A DNA stretch of 64,000 nt from Actinokineospora iranica (GCF_900101685.1 NZ_FMZZ01000003.1:309886-373885), one strand, 5' to 3'; positions 28,062-37,112 are shown, counted from the first letter of the stretch. Program-made: numbers and translations. Notes: a model not told the origin generated them from the sequence alone.

Positions 28062-28958
28062 ATGGTGGCCGGGCCCGTGGGGGAGCTGGAGCATGGATCT
28101 GTCGGGGAATCCCTGGTGACGAGCGACGGCGCGCCGGTGAAGGCCTCGCGCGCCGGGCGTGACCTGCCCGCGGCGATCGGCGTGGGCGTCTTGCTGGGCG
28201 GCGGCGTGCTGCTGGCCCTGCTGACCGCCCGGCACGTGTTCGTCGGCATCGTCGCGGTCGCGGTCGCGGTCGCGACGTGGGAGCTGACCGGGGCGCTGCG
28301 GCGCGGCGCGGGCATCGGGGTGGCGCGCTGGCCGGTGCTGCTGGGCGGCCAGGCGATGGTGTGGCTGTCGTGGCCGTTCGGCCGCGACGGGGTACTCGCC
28401 GCGTTCGTGGTGACGATCCTGGTGTGCCTGCTGTGGCGGTTGCGCGGTGGTGTCGAGGGCTACCTGCGTGACGCCAGCGCGTCGGTGTTCACCGCGGCGT
28501 ACGTGCCGCTGTTCGCCTCGTTCGCCGCGATGCTCGTGCTGCCCGACGACGGCGCCAACCGGGTGCTGTGCTTTCTCATCCTCGTCGTCAGCTCCGACAC
28601 CGGCGGCTACATCGCGGGCGTCCTGTTCGGCAAGCACCCGATGGCACCGACGATCAGCCCGAAGAAGTCCTGGGAGGGCTTCTCCGGTTCGCTGGTCGCC
28701 GGTGTCATCGCGGGCGCGCTGACCGTCTCGCTCGTTCTCGACGGCCAGTGGTGGCAGGGTGTGCTGTTTGGGCTGGCCCTGGTGTGCGTGGCCACCCTGG
28801 GCGACCTGGTCGAGTCGGTGATGAAGCGCGACCTGGGCATCAAGGACATGGGCACGCTGCTGCCCGGCCACGGCGGCCTGATGGACCGGATGGACTCGCT
28901 GCTGCCCTCGGCCGTGGTGTCGTACCTGTTGCTCGGCCTGTTCGTTCCCGCCGCCTAG
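28062..28958 (+). CDS. cdsA: Phosphatidate cytidylyltransferase
   Basis: A 298-residue polytopic membrane enzyme that makes CDP-diacylglycerol from phosphatidic acid and CTP. The CDP-alcohol signature is complete in SVMKRDLGIKDMGTLLPGHG followed by GLMDRMD near the C-terminus; about seven hydrophobic helices precede it. ATG 28062 follows AGAGGAACG; GTG 28116 is a possible alternative. Confidence 0.95.
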   Translation: MVAGPVGELEHGSVGESLVTSDGAPVKASRAGRDLPAAIGVGVLLGGGVLLALLTARHVFVGIVAVAVAVATWELTGALRRGAGIGVARWPVLLGGQAMVWLSWPFGRDGVLAAFVVTILVCLLWRLRGGVEGYLRDASASVFTAAYVPLFASFAAMLVLPDDGANRVLCFLILVVSSDTGGYIAGVLFGKHPMAPTISPKKSWEGFSGSLVAGVIAGALTVSLVLDGQWWQGVLFGLALVCVATLGDLVESVMKRDLGIKDMGTLLPGHGGLMDRMDSLLPSAVVSYLLLGLFVPAA

Positions 28959-28974
28959 CTCGGAGTACCGGCGG

Positions 28975-29200
28975 GCACCCGGTGTCCGCTCCGGTGTCCG
29001 CTCCGCCTCGGCCAGGGTCGCCTCCAGCACCCGGTCGTAGGTGGGCCGTGCGGCGTCGAGCAGTGCGAAACCGGCCTCGGTGAGTTCGGTGTAGATCCCC
29101 CGCCGGTCGTCCCGGCGCGGGTGCCTGCTGACCAGGCCCCGGTTCCAGGCGGTTCACCAGGCGGGTCGTGGCGCCGCCGGACAGCGCGGCCGCGTTCAAC
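28975..29200 (-). pseudogene. MarR-family regulator remnant, frameshifted
   Basis: Read on the minus strand, AALSGGATTRLVNRLE (recognition helix) is followed, after a one-base frame change near 29145, by GLVSRHPRRDDRRGIYTEL, and then TEAGFALLDAARP. Together these match the DNA-binding wing and C-terminal part of a MarR regulator. The N-terminus is missing and abuts an MFS fragment. The gene is clearly dead. Confidence 0.7.
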
Positions 29201-29330
29201 ATCGGCAACGCCCTGGGCGCGTGGCTCGGCGGGGTGACGTCAGCGCGGGCCTCGGGTACAACCTCGCCGGTCTGGGCGGGCTGGTGGCGGCCGACCGGGC
29301 GAGCTGTCGGGTGCCCCTGCCCGTGTAGCG
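29180..29330 (+). pseudogene. MFS transporter fragment, frameshifted
   Basis: AAFNIGNALGAWLGG is a typical late-helix motif of drug-efflux MFS transporters. After a shift of one base the match continues with SAGLGYNLAGLGGL. Only about 45 codons remain, overlapping the start of the MarR remnant on the other strand. It is probably the leftover of a regulator-exporter pair joined by deletion. Confidence 0.6.
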
Positions 29331-29346
29331 GTCCCGGAAAAGCCAA

Positions 29347-29378
29347 GTGGCCCCCGCCGCGAGAGCGGCGGGGGCCAC
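29347..29378 (-). terminator. Terminator of the fibronectin-repeat gene
   Basis: Perfect 14-base arms (29347-29360 and 29365-29378) with a GAGA tetraloop lie 26 bases beyond the minus-strand stop at 29404. Confidence 0.75.
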
Positions 29379-29403
29379 GAGGTCAGGGTTTACCTGGTGA
29401 AGG

Positions 29404-32400
29404 TCAGCTGGTCGGCTTGGCCTTCAGGTTCACCTCGATGGTGTTGCCGGGACCGGCGGTCAGGTCGGTGAGCGCGCTGGTCACCGAGCCACAGCCCTGC
29501 AGCGGGGGCAGGGTGTAGGTGCCGGTGAGCAGACCGCCGACCGTCGGGTCGAAGCCCGGCTTGGACTGCAGCGGGACGTTGACCGGGGTCTTGGTCTGGC
29601 AGGTCGAGCCCGTGGTGATCGGGAAGCCGAGGAGGGTGAGCCTCGACAGCTTGACGGTCACGTTGGAGGTCGACTTGAGCACGCCGCCGGTGAGGGCGCC
29701 GGTGGTCTTGCCGACCGGGAGGAACTCGACCTTCGCGCTGACCGGGAAGATGCCCCAGATGCGGAAGTTGCCGTGGGTCGGGTTGAGCGCCAGGTCCGCC
29801 TCGAACGCGCCGGTCGCCGGGTTCACCGACGCCGCGACGCCGCCCGACAGCTTGACGGTCCCCGGGAGCTTCTTGAGGACGGTCTTGCCGCTGAGGTCGT
29901 ACCCGTACTTGATGACGTCCGGGATCTCGCGCGCCTTGGTCTTGACGGTCAGCGGGGCGCTGGCCTCGGAGACGTTGCCCGCGGCGTCCTTGGCCACGAC
30001 GGTGAAGGTGTACTCGGTGTCGGGGTTCAGGCCCGCCACCGTCGCCGCCGTGCCCGCGCCGCTGGCGACCGGAGCGGTGCCGCTGAACACCTGGTAGCCG
30101 GTGACGCCGACGTTGTCGGTCGCCGCGTCCCACACCAGCGAGACACTGCTGTCCGTGGTGCCGGTAGCCGTCAGGTTGGTGGGGGCGGTGGGCTTGACGA
30201 TGTCCGCCTCCTTGTCGGTGCGGACCGTGAAGCCCGCGCTCGGGTCGGAGACGTTGCCCGCGGCGTCCTTCGCCTTGACGGTGAAGGTGTACTCGGTGTC
30301 GGCGGTGAGGCCGCTCACCGTGGCCGAGGTGCCGGTGACCGTGGCGACCGAGTTGGCGCCGTTGAACACCTCGTAGCCGGTGACGCCGGTGTCGTCGGAC
30401 GACGCGTCCCAGGCCAGCGCGACGCTGGTCTCGGTCACGTCGGTCGAGCGGACGTTGCTCGGCGCGGTCGGGGCGGTGATGTCCGGCGTGGGCTCGGTGC
30501 GGGTGTTGGCCGCCGCGCTCGGGTCGGACTTGTTGCCCGCGGCGTCCTTGGCCACGACCGTGAAGCTGTAGTCGGTGCCGGGCTGGAGGCCGTCGACCGT
30601 GGCCTCGGTGCCCTCGACGCTCTTGGTCTGGCCGTTGCCGTAGAGCACGTCGTAGCCGGTGACGCCCACGTTGTCGGTCGAGGCGACCCACGCGAGGGAG
30701 ACACTGGACTGGGTGACGCCGGTGACGCTCAGGCCCGTGGGAACGCTGGGCTTGACGGTGTCCGGGCCGAGCTTGGTCTTGACGGTCAGCGGGGCGCTGG
30801 CCTCGGAGACGTTGCCCGCGGCGTCCTTGGCGACGACGGTGAAGGTGTACTCGGTGTCCTCGGTGAGGCCCTCGATGGTCGTCGAGGTCTCGGTGACGGC
30901 CTTGGTCTGGCCGTTGCCGTAGCGGACCTCGTAGCCGGTGACGGCCACGTTGTCGGTGGACGCGTCCCAGGCCAGGCCGATGCTGGTGTCGGAGGCGCCG
31001 GTGGAGTTCAGGCCAGCGGGCGCCGAGGGGGCCTCGGTGTCCGGGGCTTCCAGGGTGGTGACGGCCAGCGGGGCGCTGGCGTCGGAGACGTTGCCCGCGG
31101 CGTCCTTGGCGACGACCGTGAAGCTGTACTCGGTCTTCGCGGTCAGGCCCTCGATGGTCGCCGAGGGCTCGGTGACGCTCTTGGTCTGGCCGTTGCCGTA
31201 GAGCACGTCGTAGCCGGTGACGCCCACGTTGTCGCTGGAGGCGTCCCAGGCCAGCGCGACGCTGGTCTGGGTGACGTTGGTCGAGTGCAGGTTGCCGGGC
31301 GTGGTCGGCTTGACGCCGTCAACGCCTGCCTTGGTCTTGCCGACGACCGCGGCGCTCGGGTCCGAGACGTTCCCGGCGGCGTCCTTGGCGACGACGGTGA
31401 AGGTGTACTCGGTGTCCTCGGTGAGGCCGTCGATGGTCGCCGAGGTGCCGGTGACCGCCTTGGTCTGGCCGTTGCCGTAGCGGACCTCGTAGCCGGTGAC
31501 GCCGACGGCGTCGGTGGAGGGGGCCCACGAGAGCGCGATGCTGTTCTCGGTGGTCTCACCCACGGTCACCCCGGTCACCTGCGTGGGCGCCACGGTGTCC
31601 GCGGCCCCCTCGACGGTGAAGGTGTGCAGGACGTTGTTCTGGCCGTCGGTCGGGGTGCAGTCCGCGACGAAGGTGCCCAGGTCCGTGGGGGTGCCGTTGG
31701 CGCGCAGCGGGGTCATGGTCAGCACCAGGTCGTGCACCGACAGGGTCGCGGTGCCCGGCTTGGTGAACTGCAGCGCGGGGGCGGCGCCCTTCGCGTTGAC
31801 GACCAGGTCGTTGCCCGTGGGAGGGATCGGCTGGTTCGGCACCGCGGTCGACACGCCGACGGCGAGGTGGCCCTGCGGGGCGCTCACCAGCGAGGTGGCC
31901 AGGGCGGTGCCCTGGATGGTCTCGGCGCCGACGAGCCGCAGGCCCTGGGTGGCGGTCGAGCCCGCGTTCGACACCGCGGTGATGTCGATCGCCGGGGTGA
32001 ACTCGCCTGCCTTGACCTTGGTGGGCAGCGCGTTGGTGTTGATGTCCACCGTGACCGTCTGGTTGCCGATCAGCGGGAACGGGCAGGAGTAGACCTGCTT
32101 GAGCGGCGGGACGTTGCCCACGCCGACAGTGGCTTCCGGCGCCACGGACGGGCCGGTCACCTCGTAGGTCTGCAAGAGGGTGTCCTGGCCCGGGGCCGGG
32201 GTGCAGTCGGCGGTGAAGGTGCCCAGGTCGGTGGGGGTGCCGTCGGCCCGCAGCGGGGTCATCTCCAGCACCAGGTCGTCCACCGAGAGGGAGGCGGTGC
32301 CGGGCTCGTCGAACCGCAGCGCCGGGGCGGAGCCCACGGCGTTGAGGACGAGGTCGTTGCCGACCGCGGGGATGGGCTGGTTGGGAATCTCGGTCGGGAC

Positions 32401-32772
32401 CTGGACGGTCAGCTCGCCCTGGCTGCCCGGCAGCTTCACGGTCGAGGTGGCCCGCGCCACGCCCTTGATGCTCTCGGCGCCGACGAGCCGCAGGCCCTGG
32501 GTGGCGGTGGAGCCCGCGTTCGACACAGCCGTGATCTCGATCTGGGGGGTGAACTTGCCCGTGGTGATCGTCGAAGGCTGGGTCGTCTTGATGTTCACGC
32601 TGACGTTCTGGTTACCGATCAGCGGGAGAGGACAGCTATAAGTCTGGGCCAGCTCGCCCTGGGCGGCGGAGCTGGTCCCCGAGCCGATCATGATGCCTGC
32701 GGCCACCATCGCCGCGGTGCCCAGAACGGCGACCCCGGTGGTCAGCCTTCTGGTTGGTCTTCTGGGTCTCAA
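29404..32772 (-). CDS. Secreted surface protein with two DUF6801-like domains and six fibronectin type III repeats
   Basis: A 1122-residue exported protein. A signal peptide (TTGVAVLGTAAMVAAGIMIG, ending near AAQ) is followed by two similar about 170-residue domains that each contain YSCPxPLIGNQ and DCTP motifs (residues about 40-215 and 230-395, DUF6801-like). Next are six fibronectin type III modules (about 398-949), each with VTGYxV and TEYTFTVVAKDAAGN, then a C-terminal domain of about 170 residues with two cysteines. No LPxTG sortase signal or C-terminal membrane helix is visible, so it is probably released or held non-covalently. The TTG start follows GGGAGGA. Adhesive or structural function is inferred from domains only. 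Confidence 0.88.
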   Translation of the reverse strand: MRPRRPTRRLTTGVAVLGTAAMVAAGIMIGSGTSSAAQGELAQTYSCPLPLIGNQNVSVNIKTTQPSTITTGKFTPQIEITAVSNAGSTATQGLRLVGAESIKGVARATSTVKLPGSQGELTVQVPTEIPNQPIPAVGNDLVLNAVGSAPALRFDEPGTASLSVDDLVLEMTPLRADGTPTDLGTFTADCTPAPGQDTLLQTYEVTGPSVAPEATVGVGNVPPLKQVYSCPFPLIGNQTVTVDINTNALPTKVKAGEFTPAIDITAVSNAGSTATQGLRLVGAETIQGTALATSLVSAPQGHLAVGVSTAVPNQPIPPTGNDLVVNAKGAAPALQFTKPGTATLSVHDLVLTMTPLRANGTPTDLGTFVADCTPTDGQNNVLHTFTVEGAADTVAPTQVTGVTVGETTENSIALSWAPSTDAVGVTGYEVRYGNGQTKAVTGTSATIDGLTEDTEYTFTVVAKDAAGNVSDPSAAVVGKTKAGVDGVKPTTPGNLHSTNVTQTSVALAWDASSDNVGVTGYDVLYGNGQTKSVTEPSATIEGLTAKTEYSFTVVAKDAAGNVSDASAPLAVTTLEAPDTEAPSAPAGLNSTGASDTSIGLAWDASTDNVAVTGYEVRYGNGQTKAVTETSTTIEGLTEDTEYTFTVVAKDAAGNVSEASAPLTVKTKLGPDTVKPSVPTGLSVTGVTQSSVSLAWVASTDNVGVTGYDVLYGNGQTKSVEGTEATVDGLQPGTDYSFTVVAKDAAGNKSDPSAAANTRTEPTPDITAPTAPSNVRSTDVTETSVALAWDASSDDTGVTGYEVFNGANSVATVTGTSATVSGLTADTEYTFTVKAKDAAGNVSDPSAGFTVRTDKEADIVKPTAPTNLTATGTTDSSVSLVWDAATDNVGVTGYQVFSGTAPVASGAGTAATVAGLNPDTEYTFTVVAKDAAGNVSEASAPLTVKTKAREIPDVIKYGYDLSGKTVLKKLPGTVKLSGGVAASVNPATGAFEADLALNPTHGNFRIWGIFPVSAKVEFLPVGKTTGALTGGVLKSTSNVTVKLSRLTLLGFPITTGSTCQTKTPVNVPLQSKPGFDPTVGGLLTGTYTLPPLQGCGSVTSALTDLTAGPGNTIEVNLKAKPTS
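29926..31581 (-). repeat. Six tandem fibronectin type III coding repeats
   Basis: Six units of about 264-280 bases share long near-identical stretches around the codons for AKDAAGNVS and VTGYEV. The strong DNA-level similarity suggests recent duplication or homogenisation, and the array could expand or contract. Confidence 0.8.
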
Positions 32773-33257
32773 GAGACTCTTCCTCCCTGACGATCACACA
32801 CCCGGGCGCGACGAACACGGCTACGGCTCACTGGCCGCTTGCCCCAATTCGGCACCGCGCGGAAAGGTGTGTTACAAGCACGCTACGGAAGGCTAAATCA
32901 ACCACTCGGCGAACCCGGGGACAAGAGTTTTCTTTGTATCGTTTTGGGCGACTTGAAAATTGTCATTCCAGGTCAACTTGGGCATGATCGATTGTCAGCG
33001 CCGCAATTCTGCCAACGGCGGTATAACGACTGGTCAGCGCGGTGTTGGTTGCTCCCCGGGGCGGCCGCCGCTACGCCGAACGGCGTAGGAGCGCAGCGCT
33101 GGGCGATTGACTCTTGTCACAGGAACCACATTTTTTCGGCCGCTGTTCTCATTTTCCGCGAAAGTGGGCCTTTGGTGCCGTGCCGATAGGGTGTCCGTAC
33201 TGTTTCGCCGCGTCGCGGTCCGCGGGTCATTAATTAACGAGGCGGACGGAATGTTGG
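32773..33257. other. Gene-free region upstream of the fibronectin-repeat gene
   Basis: 485 bases, noticeably less G/C-rich than the rest, with no convincing coding frame on either strand. It must contain the promoter of the minus-strand surface-protein gene. An eight-base TTAATTAA lies at 33230-33237, rare in such a genome. No tRNA-like or riboswitch-like structure was recognised. Confidence 0.5.
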
Positions 33258-33565
33258 TTAATCGGCGTAGGGATCGTCGACCTCGGCGCCGATCTCCTCT
33301 TCCGGCACGACCGTCACCAACAGTGACCGGTCGGGCACGGTGAACGCCGCGCCGGTCACGTCCTGGAGCACCGCGGCGCGCCCGAACGGCGAGTCGAAGG
33401 GGCGTCCTCGACGTAGGCCATCCGGTAGCCGTCGCCGTCTTCCCGGTAGGTCCAGCCGAACGGACCCCGGTAGAACTCGCCGCTCGCCAGCGGATCTGGG
33501 GTGGCGAGTTCCGGCGTGCCTCCGGGAAGCCCGGCTAAGCCGCTGATCGCGTCCGACGGTGTCAT
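33258..33565 (-). pseudogene. Glyoxalase/VOC-family protein remnant
   Basis: On the minus strand an N-terminal portion (FYRGPFGWTYREDGDGYRMA) of a vicinal-oxygen-chelate protein is intact. A frame change near 33400 then leads to FGRAAVLQDVTGAAFTVPD, which belongs near the end of the domain. About 50 middle residues are missing. The gene cannot give a normal fold. Confidence 0.65.
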
Positions 33566-33677
33566 GGGGACCGACGCTAACCCGATCGGGCGGTCTCGTC
33601 AGCCGCAGGCCGGTGGTGATCTACACCGCGTTTGGCGCGGCGGCGAAGGGGGCGTGGCCTGTGCTTTGCTGGCGGGT

Positions 33678-34430
33678 ATGGGGCTGGTGTCGAGAGTGCG
33701 GGAGCGGCTGATCACCTCGCTGCGCGCGGCGGAGGTGCTGCCCAGTCCCAACATCTGGCACTGGCCCGACCTCTACGAGGCGGAGAACCGCGCGCAGGAC
33801 GCCGACGGGGCCATCTGGCGGCTGCTGGCCGGGCTGGGCGACTGGACCGGCGACGTCCTCGACATCGGCTGCGGCGACGGGTTCCACCTGCCGCGCTTCG
33901 CCGAGCGGGCGGCCTCGGTGCTCGGCGTCGAGCCGCACCCGCCGCTGGTCGAGCGGGGGCAGGCCCGGGTCGCTGGGCTGGCGGGCGTCGCGGTGCGGCT
34001 CGGGTCGGCGCAGGCGCTGCCGGTGGCGGACGCCAGTTTCGACGTGGTGCACGCCCGCACCGCCTACTTCTTCGGCCCCGGCTGCGAGCCGGGGCTGCGC
34101 GAGGCCGACCGGGCGCTGCGCCCCGGCGGCACGCTGGTGATCGTCGACCTCGACGCCGCCCGGCCGCCGTACGGGCGCTGGATGCGGGCGGACCTGCCCG
34201 CCTACGACTCCGCCGAGGTGGACCGGTTCTTCGAGCTGAAGGGGTTCGACCGGCACCGGGTGTCCACCGTCTGGCGGTTCGAGGACCGGGCGACGCTTGA
34301 GGCGGTGCTGCGCATCGAGTTCTCCGCGCCGGTCGCCGCGCGGGCGATCGCCGATGTGCCCGGTCTGGAGTTCCCGGTCGGGTACCGGGTGCTGGTGCGG
34401 CGCAAGCCCGCCGGTCTGATCCTCGGCTGA
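33678..34430 (+). CDS. Class I SAM-dependent methyltransferase
   Basis: A 250-residue methyltransferase of the type 11 group. Motif I is VLDIGCGDGFHLPRF, followed by VLGVEPHP and LPVADASFDVVHART; RALRPGGTLVIVDLD is motif III. The substrate is not evident. ATG 33678 begins a plausible helical N-terminus (MGLVSRVRERLITSLRA); an upstream in-frame extension overlaps the VOC remnant and is unlikely. A long hairpin follows. Confidence 0.85.
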   Translation: MGLVSRVRERLITSLRAAEVLPSPNIWHWPDLYEAENRAQDADGAIWRLLAGLGDWTGDVLDIGCGDGFHLPRFAERAASVLGVEPHPPLVERGQARVAGLAGVAVRLGSAQALPVADASFDVVHARTAYFFGPGCEPGLREADRALRPGGTLVIVDLDAARPPYGRWMRADLPAYDSAEVDRFFELKGFDRHRVSTVWRFEDRATLEAVLRIEFSAPVAARAIADVPGLEFPVGYRVLVRRKPAGLILG

Positions 34431-34438
34431 GGCCGCTG

Positions 34439-34479
34439 GTCGACCGGCCGCGCCCGGGCCCTGGGCGCGGCCGGTCGAC
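34439..34479. terminator. Bidirectional hairpin terminator
   Basis: Perfect 17-base arms (34439-34455 and 34463-34479) with a seven-base loop sit between the converging methyltransferase and PadR genes. Confidence 0.8.
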
Positions 34480-34481
34480 AC

Positions 34482-35168
34482 TCAGTCATCGCTCGCGGTG
34501 TTCGCCTCGCCGAGCAGGGCGTACAGCGCGCGCCTCGCCTCATTGAGGATGTCCACCGCCCGCGCCTTCTGCTGCGGGCTGGCGGCCTGCGAGACGGTCA
34601 TCGCCGCGCTCGCGAGCTGGCCCATGGCCGTGCGCAGGTCGACCTCGGTGGGGTCGACGTCGGCGGTGACCTGCTCCCACGGCGGCGCGCCGTCTTGCCG
34701 GGCCGCGGTGGCCGCGCCGTCCTCGGTCAGCTCGAACAGGCGCTTGCCGCCCTCGCCGTCGACGCCGCGGACGAGTCCCTCGTCGGCGAGCAGCTGCAGG
34801 GTGGGGTAGACCGAGCCGGGGCTCGGCTTCCAGAACCCGCCGCTGCGCGCGGCGATCTCCTGGATCATCTCGTAGCCGTGCATGGGGCGTTCGGTGAGCA
34901 GCGCGAGCAGGGCGGCGCGCACGTCGCCGCGGCGCTGCCTGCCACCGCCGCGGGGGCCGCCGTGGCCCCGGACTCCCCGGCCGGGCCCGTGCCCGTGCCT
35001 GCCGAAGCCGAATGGCGGCACCTGCGGGAAGGGTGGGGTCATGGGGTCCTCCGGGTGGAACTCGCGCGGGTGGAACTCGAGGTCGTGGCCCGCGAAGCCG
35101 GGCCTGCCGTGGTGCTGTCGGTCGTGTCGGCGCCAAGGTCCGCGCCGGTGCTCAGGTGAGACACGCAT
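34482..35168 (-). CDS. PadR-family transcriptional regulator
   Basis: A 228-residue PadR regulator. A His/Gly/Arg-rich N-terminal lead precedes the winged helix (RGDVRAALLALLTERPMHGYEM, SPGSVYPTLQLLADEGLV, KRLFELTEDG); a helical dimerisation region follows. The start at 35168 has AGGAG six bases upstream; ATG 35042, also with a good GGAGGA, is an alternative. A symmetric array of CGATA/TATCG half-sites lies just upstream, so autoregulation is likely. Divergent from rlmN. Confidence 0.88.
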   Translation of the reverse strand: MRVSPEHRRGPWRRHDRQHHGRPGFAGHDLEFHPREFHPEDPMTPPFPQVPPFGFGRHGHGPGRGVRGHGGPRGGGRQRRGDVRAALLALLTERPMHGYEMIQEIAARSGGFWKPSPGSVYPTLQLLADEGLVRGVDGEGGKRLFELTEDGAATAARQDGAPPWEQVTADVDPTEVDLRTAMGQLASAAMTVSQAASPQQKARAVDILNEARRALYALLGEANTASDD

Positions 35169-35206
35169 TCTTCACTCCTAGGTGTTCGGTGTCGCAAGCG
35201 GACGCT

Positions 35207-35241
35207 CGCGATAGCTCAACGATATATCGGAACGTATCGCG
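35207..35241. promoter_or_regulatory. Probable PadR operator
   Basis: CGCGATA (35207-35213), a central perfect palindrome CGATATATCG (35220-35229) and TATCGCG (35235-35241) form a nested symmetric site in the PadR-rlmN divergent region. ATAT-centred palindromes of this kind are known PadR targets. Binding here is inferred from sequence and position. Confidence 0.65.
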
Positions 35242-35345
35242 ATGCAACAGCGATAGTCGGGCAATGTTCATAGTCGGAACCGACCGTGGGCGCTGCGGTG
35301 GAGCGGGCGGGAGCACCCACGCGGGCATGGGAGAATGGAGCGGCC

Positions 35346-36449
35346 ATGACCTCACTCCCGCTCGTCTTCGACGCCCCCCGCCGCGGCCTGCCGCCCCGGC
35401 ACCTCGCCGACCTCACCGCCGAGCAGCGCCGGGCCGCGGTGACCGAGTTGGGGGAGAAGGCGTTCCGGGCGAACCAGCTCTCCACCCACTACTTCGGCAG
35501 GCTCACCGCCGACCGGGCCGCGATGACCGACATCCCGGCCGCCAGCCGCGACCGCCTCGCAGACGAGCTGCTGCCCCCACTGCTGTCGGTGGTCCGGCAC
35601 GTCGCCTGCGACGACGGCTCCACCCGCAAGACCCTCTGGAAGGCGCACGACGGCACGCTCCTGGAGAGCGTCCTCATGCGCTACCCGGACCGGGTGACGC
35701 TGTGCGTGTCCAGCCAGGCGGGCTGCGGCATGGCCTGCCCGTTCTGCGCGACCGGCCAGGGCGGCCTGCAGCGGAACCTGTCCACCGCCGAGATCGTCGA
35801 CCAAGTCCGCAGCGCCGCCGCCGACCTGCGCGACGGCGCGCTGGGCGAGCCCGGCAGGCTGTCCAACATCGTCTTCATGGGCATGGGCGAGCCGCTGGCG
35901 AACTACCGCAGGGTCATCGACGCCGTCCACCGCATCTGCGACCCGGCCCCCGACGGTCTGGGCATATCCCAGCGCTCGGTCACCGTCTCGACGGTCGGCC
36001 TGGTCCCCGCGATCCACAAGATGGCCGAAGAGGGCCTGAGCGTCCGCCTGGCCGTCTCCCTGCACACCCCCGACGACGAGCTGCGCGACACCCTGGTCCC
36101 GGTCAACACCCGCTGGAAGGTCGCCGAGGTCCTGGCAGCGGCCCGCGCCTACGCCGACAAGACCGGCAGGCGCGTCTCGATCGAATACGCCCTGATCCGC
36201 GACGTCAACGACCACCCTTGGCGCGCGGACCTGCTGGGCAAGCTGCTGCGCAAACACCTGGGCCAGCTGGCGCACGTGAACGTGATCCCACTGAACCCCA
36301 CCCCGGGCAGCAAGTGGGACGCCAGCCCCAAACCAGTCGAACGCGAATTCGTGCGCCGCGTCAACGCCCAGGGCGTCTCCTGCACAGTGCGCGACACCCG
36401 AGGCCAGGAGATCGCGGCGGCCTGCGGCCAGCTAGCCGCTGAGGGCTGA
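35346..36449 (+). CDS. rlmN: Dual-specificity 23S rRNA/tRNA adenine-C2 methyltransferase RlmN
   Basis: A 367-residue radical-SAM enzyme that methylates A2503 of 23S rRNA and A37 of some tRNAs at C2. The iron-sulfur cysteines are Cys127, Cys131 and Cys134 in [11 protein letters not shown], and the C-terminal catalytic cysteine lies in [21 protein letters not shown] 35346 follows ATGGAG; a start 60 bases earlier is less family-like. It lies downstream of cdsA in the conserved order, separated here by accessory genes. Confidence 0.96.
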   Translation: MTSLPLVFDAPRRGLPPRHLADLTAEQRRAAVTELGEKAFRANQLSTHYFGRLTADRAAMTDIPAASRDRLADELLPPLLSVVRHVACDDGSTRKTLWKAHDGTLLESVLMRYPDRVTLCVSSQAGCGMACPFCATGQGGLQRNLSTAEIVDQVRSAAADLRDGALGEPGRLSNIVFMGMGEPLANYRRVIDAVHRICDPAPDGLGISQRSVTVSTVGLVPAIHKMAEEGLSVRLAVSLHTPDDELRDTLVPVNTRWKVAEVLAAARAYADKTGRRVSIEYALIRDVNDHPWRADLLGKLLRKHLGQLAHVNVIPLNPTPGSKWDASPKPVEREFVRRVNAQGVSCTVRDTRGQEIAAACGQLAAEG

Positions 36450-36546
36450 CCGGAGCACCTGCCAGGCGGCACCAGCGCTCGCCCAGTGCTCGATGGGAGC
36501 GGAGCGGCAAACCCGCCCCCCACAGACCGCACCGGCCCTGCCAGGT

Positions 36547-36695
36547 GCTCGATGGGTGGAGTGGTTTCTTCGGGGGTGAAGGGAAGATCCCTGAACTTGC
36601 CGTGGTCGTGGGGCCGAAGGCTCCCCACCCGTCTTTCCCCGCGACGGGATCTTCCTTCGTAGGGGCCCCGAAGAAGCCACTCCACCCCATCGAGC
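36547..36695. repeat. Long imperfect inverted repeat (MITE-like or extended terminator)
   Basis: The ends are inverted copies: GCTCGATGGG-TGGAGTGG at the left and its complement at 36670-36695, extending inward for about 45 bases with a few mismatches through TTCTTCGGGG and GGAAGATCCC. The middle contains another weak hairpin. A second GTGCTCGATGGG lies at about 36487. It fills the gap between the converging rlmN and DUF2631 genes and could fold into a single large stem. Confidence 0.7.
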
Positions 36696-36736
36696 CAGCC
36701 AACACAGCCAAGGCCCGGCCAAGCGGGATCAAGCGC

Positions 36737-37006
36737 CTACTTGCGCCAAGCGGTGCGGTTCTTGTGGATCTTCCAGCCCACGCCGAGCAGCAGCCCCGCG
36801 CCGACGCCGATGAGCCACAGGTCCTCGGTGGCCCCGGTGTGGTTGCCGATCAGCATGGCGAACATGGCGAGCCCGACCAGCACACCGGCGATCAGGGTGC
36901 CCTTGGGGAAGGAGCCGTGCCAGCCCCACTCGGCCGACGGCTCGTCCTGCGGGTTCACGGCTCCTGGCGCGGTGGCCTTCCGCTTCTCGAGCTCGGTGCT
37001 CGCCAC
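36737..37006 (-). CDS. DUF2631 family small membrane protein
   Basis: An 89-residue protein matching the actinobacterial DUF2631 family, with the segment AEWGWHGSFPKGT followed by two hydrophobic helices (LIAGVLVGLAMFAMLIGN and LWLIGVGAGLLLGVGWKI). Its mycobacterial counterpart lies in the same conserved neighbourhood upstream of dxr. Function unknown. The ATG is preceded by GGAGGA. Confidence 0.88.
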   Translation of the reverse strand: MASTELEKRKATAPGAVNPQDEPSAEWGWHGSFPKGTLIAGVLVGLAMFAMLIGNHTGATEDLWLIGVGAGLLLGVGWKIHKNRTAWRK

Positions 37007-37061
37007 GTGTCCTCCTGGGGCGTTCGGTCGGGGCGGTCAATAGTTTCACATCCCGCTCATG

Positions 37062-37094
37062 CCGAGGGCGCCGTGGTGTCCACGGCGCCCTCGG
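37062..37094. terminator. Hairpin terminator downstream of the GlsB-like gene
   Basis: Perfect 15-base arms (37062-37076 and 37080-37094) around a three-base loop, located 19 bases beyond the minus-strand stop at 37113. Confidence 0.75.
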
Positions 37095-37112
37095 TGTGAC
37101 AGGTCTCGCTTG

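Noticed and set aside
29773-32790. About 1000-codon open frame on the plus strand opposite the fibronectin-repeat gene
   Set aside because: It is a Gly/Arg/Asp-rich shadow created by the high G/C and repeats of the minus-strand gene, which has a signal peptide and recognised domains.
32840-33190. Plus-strand open frame in the gene-free region
   Set aside because: Codon usage is unlike the genome, there is no ribosome site, and the composition is A/T-rich intergenic.
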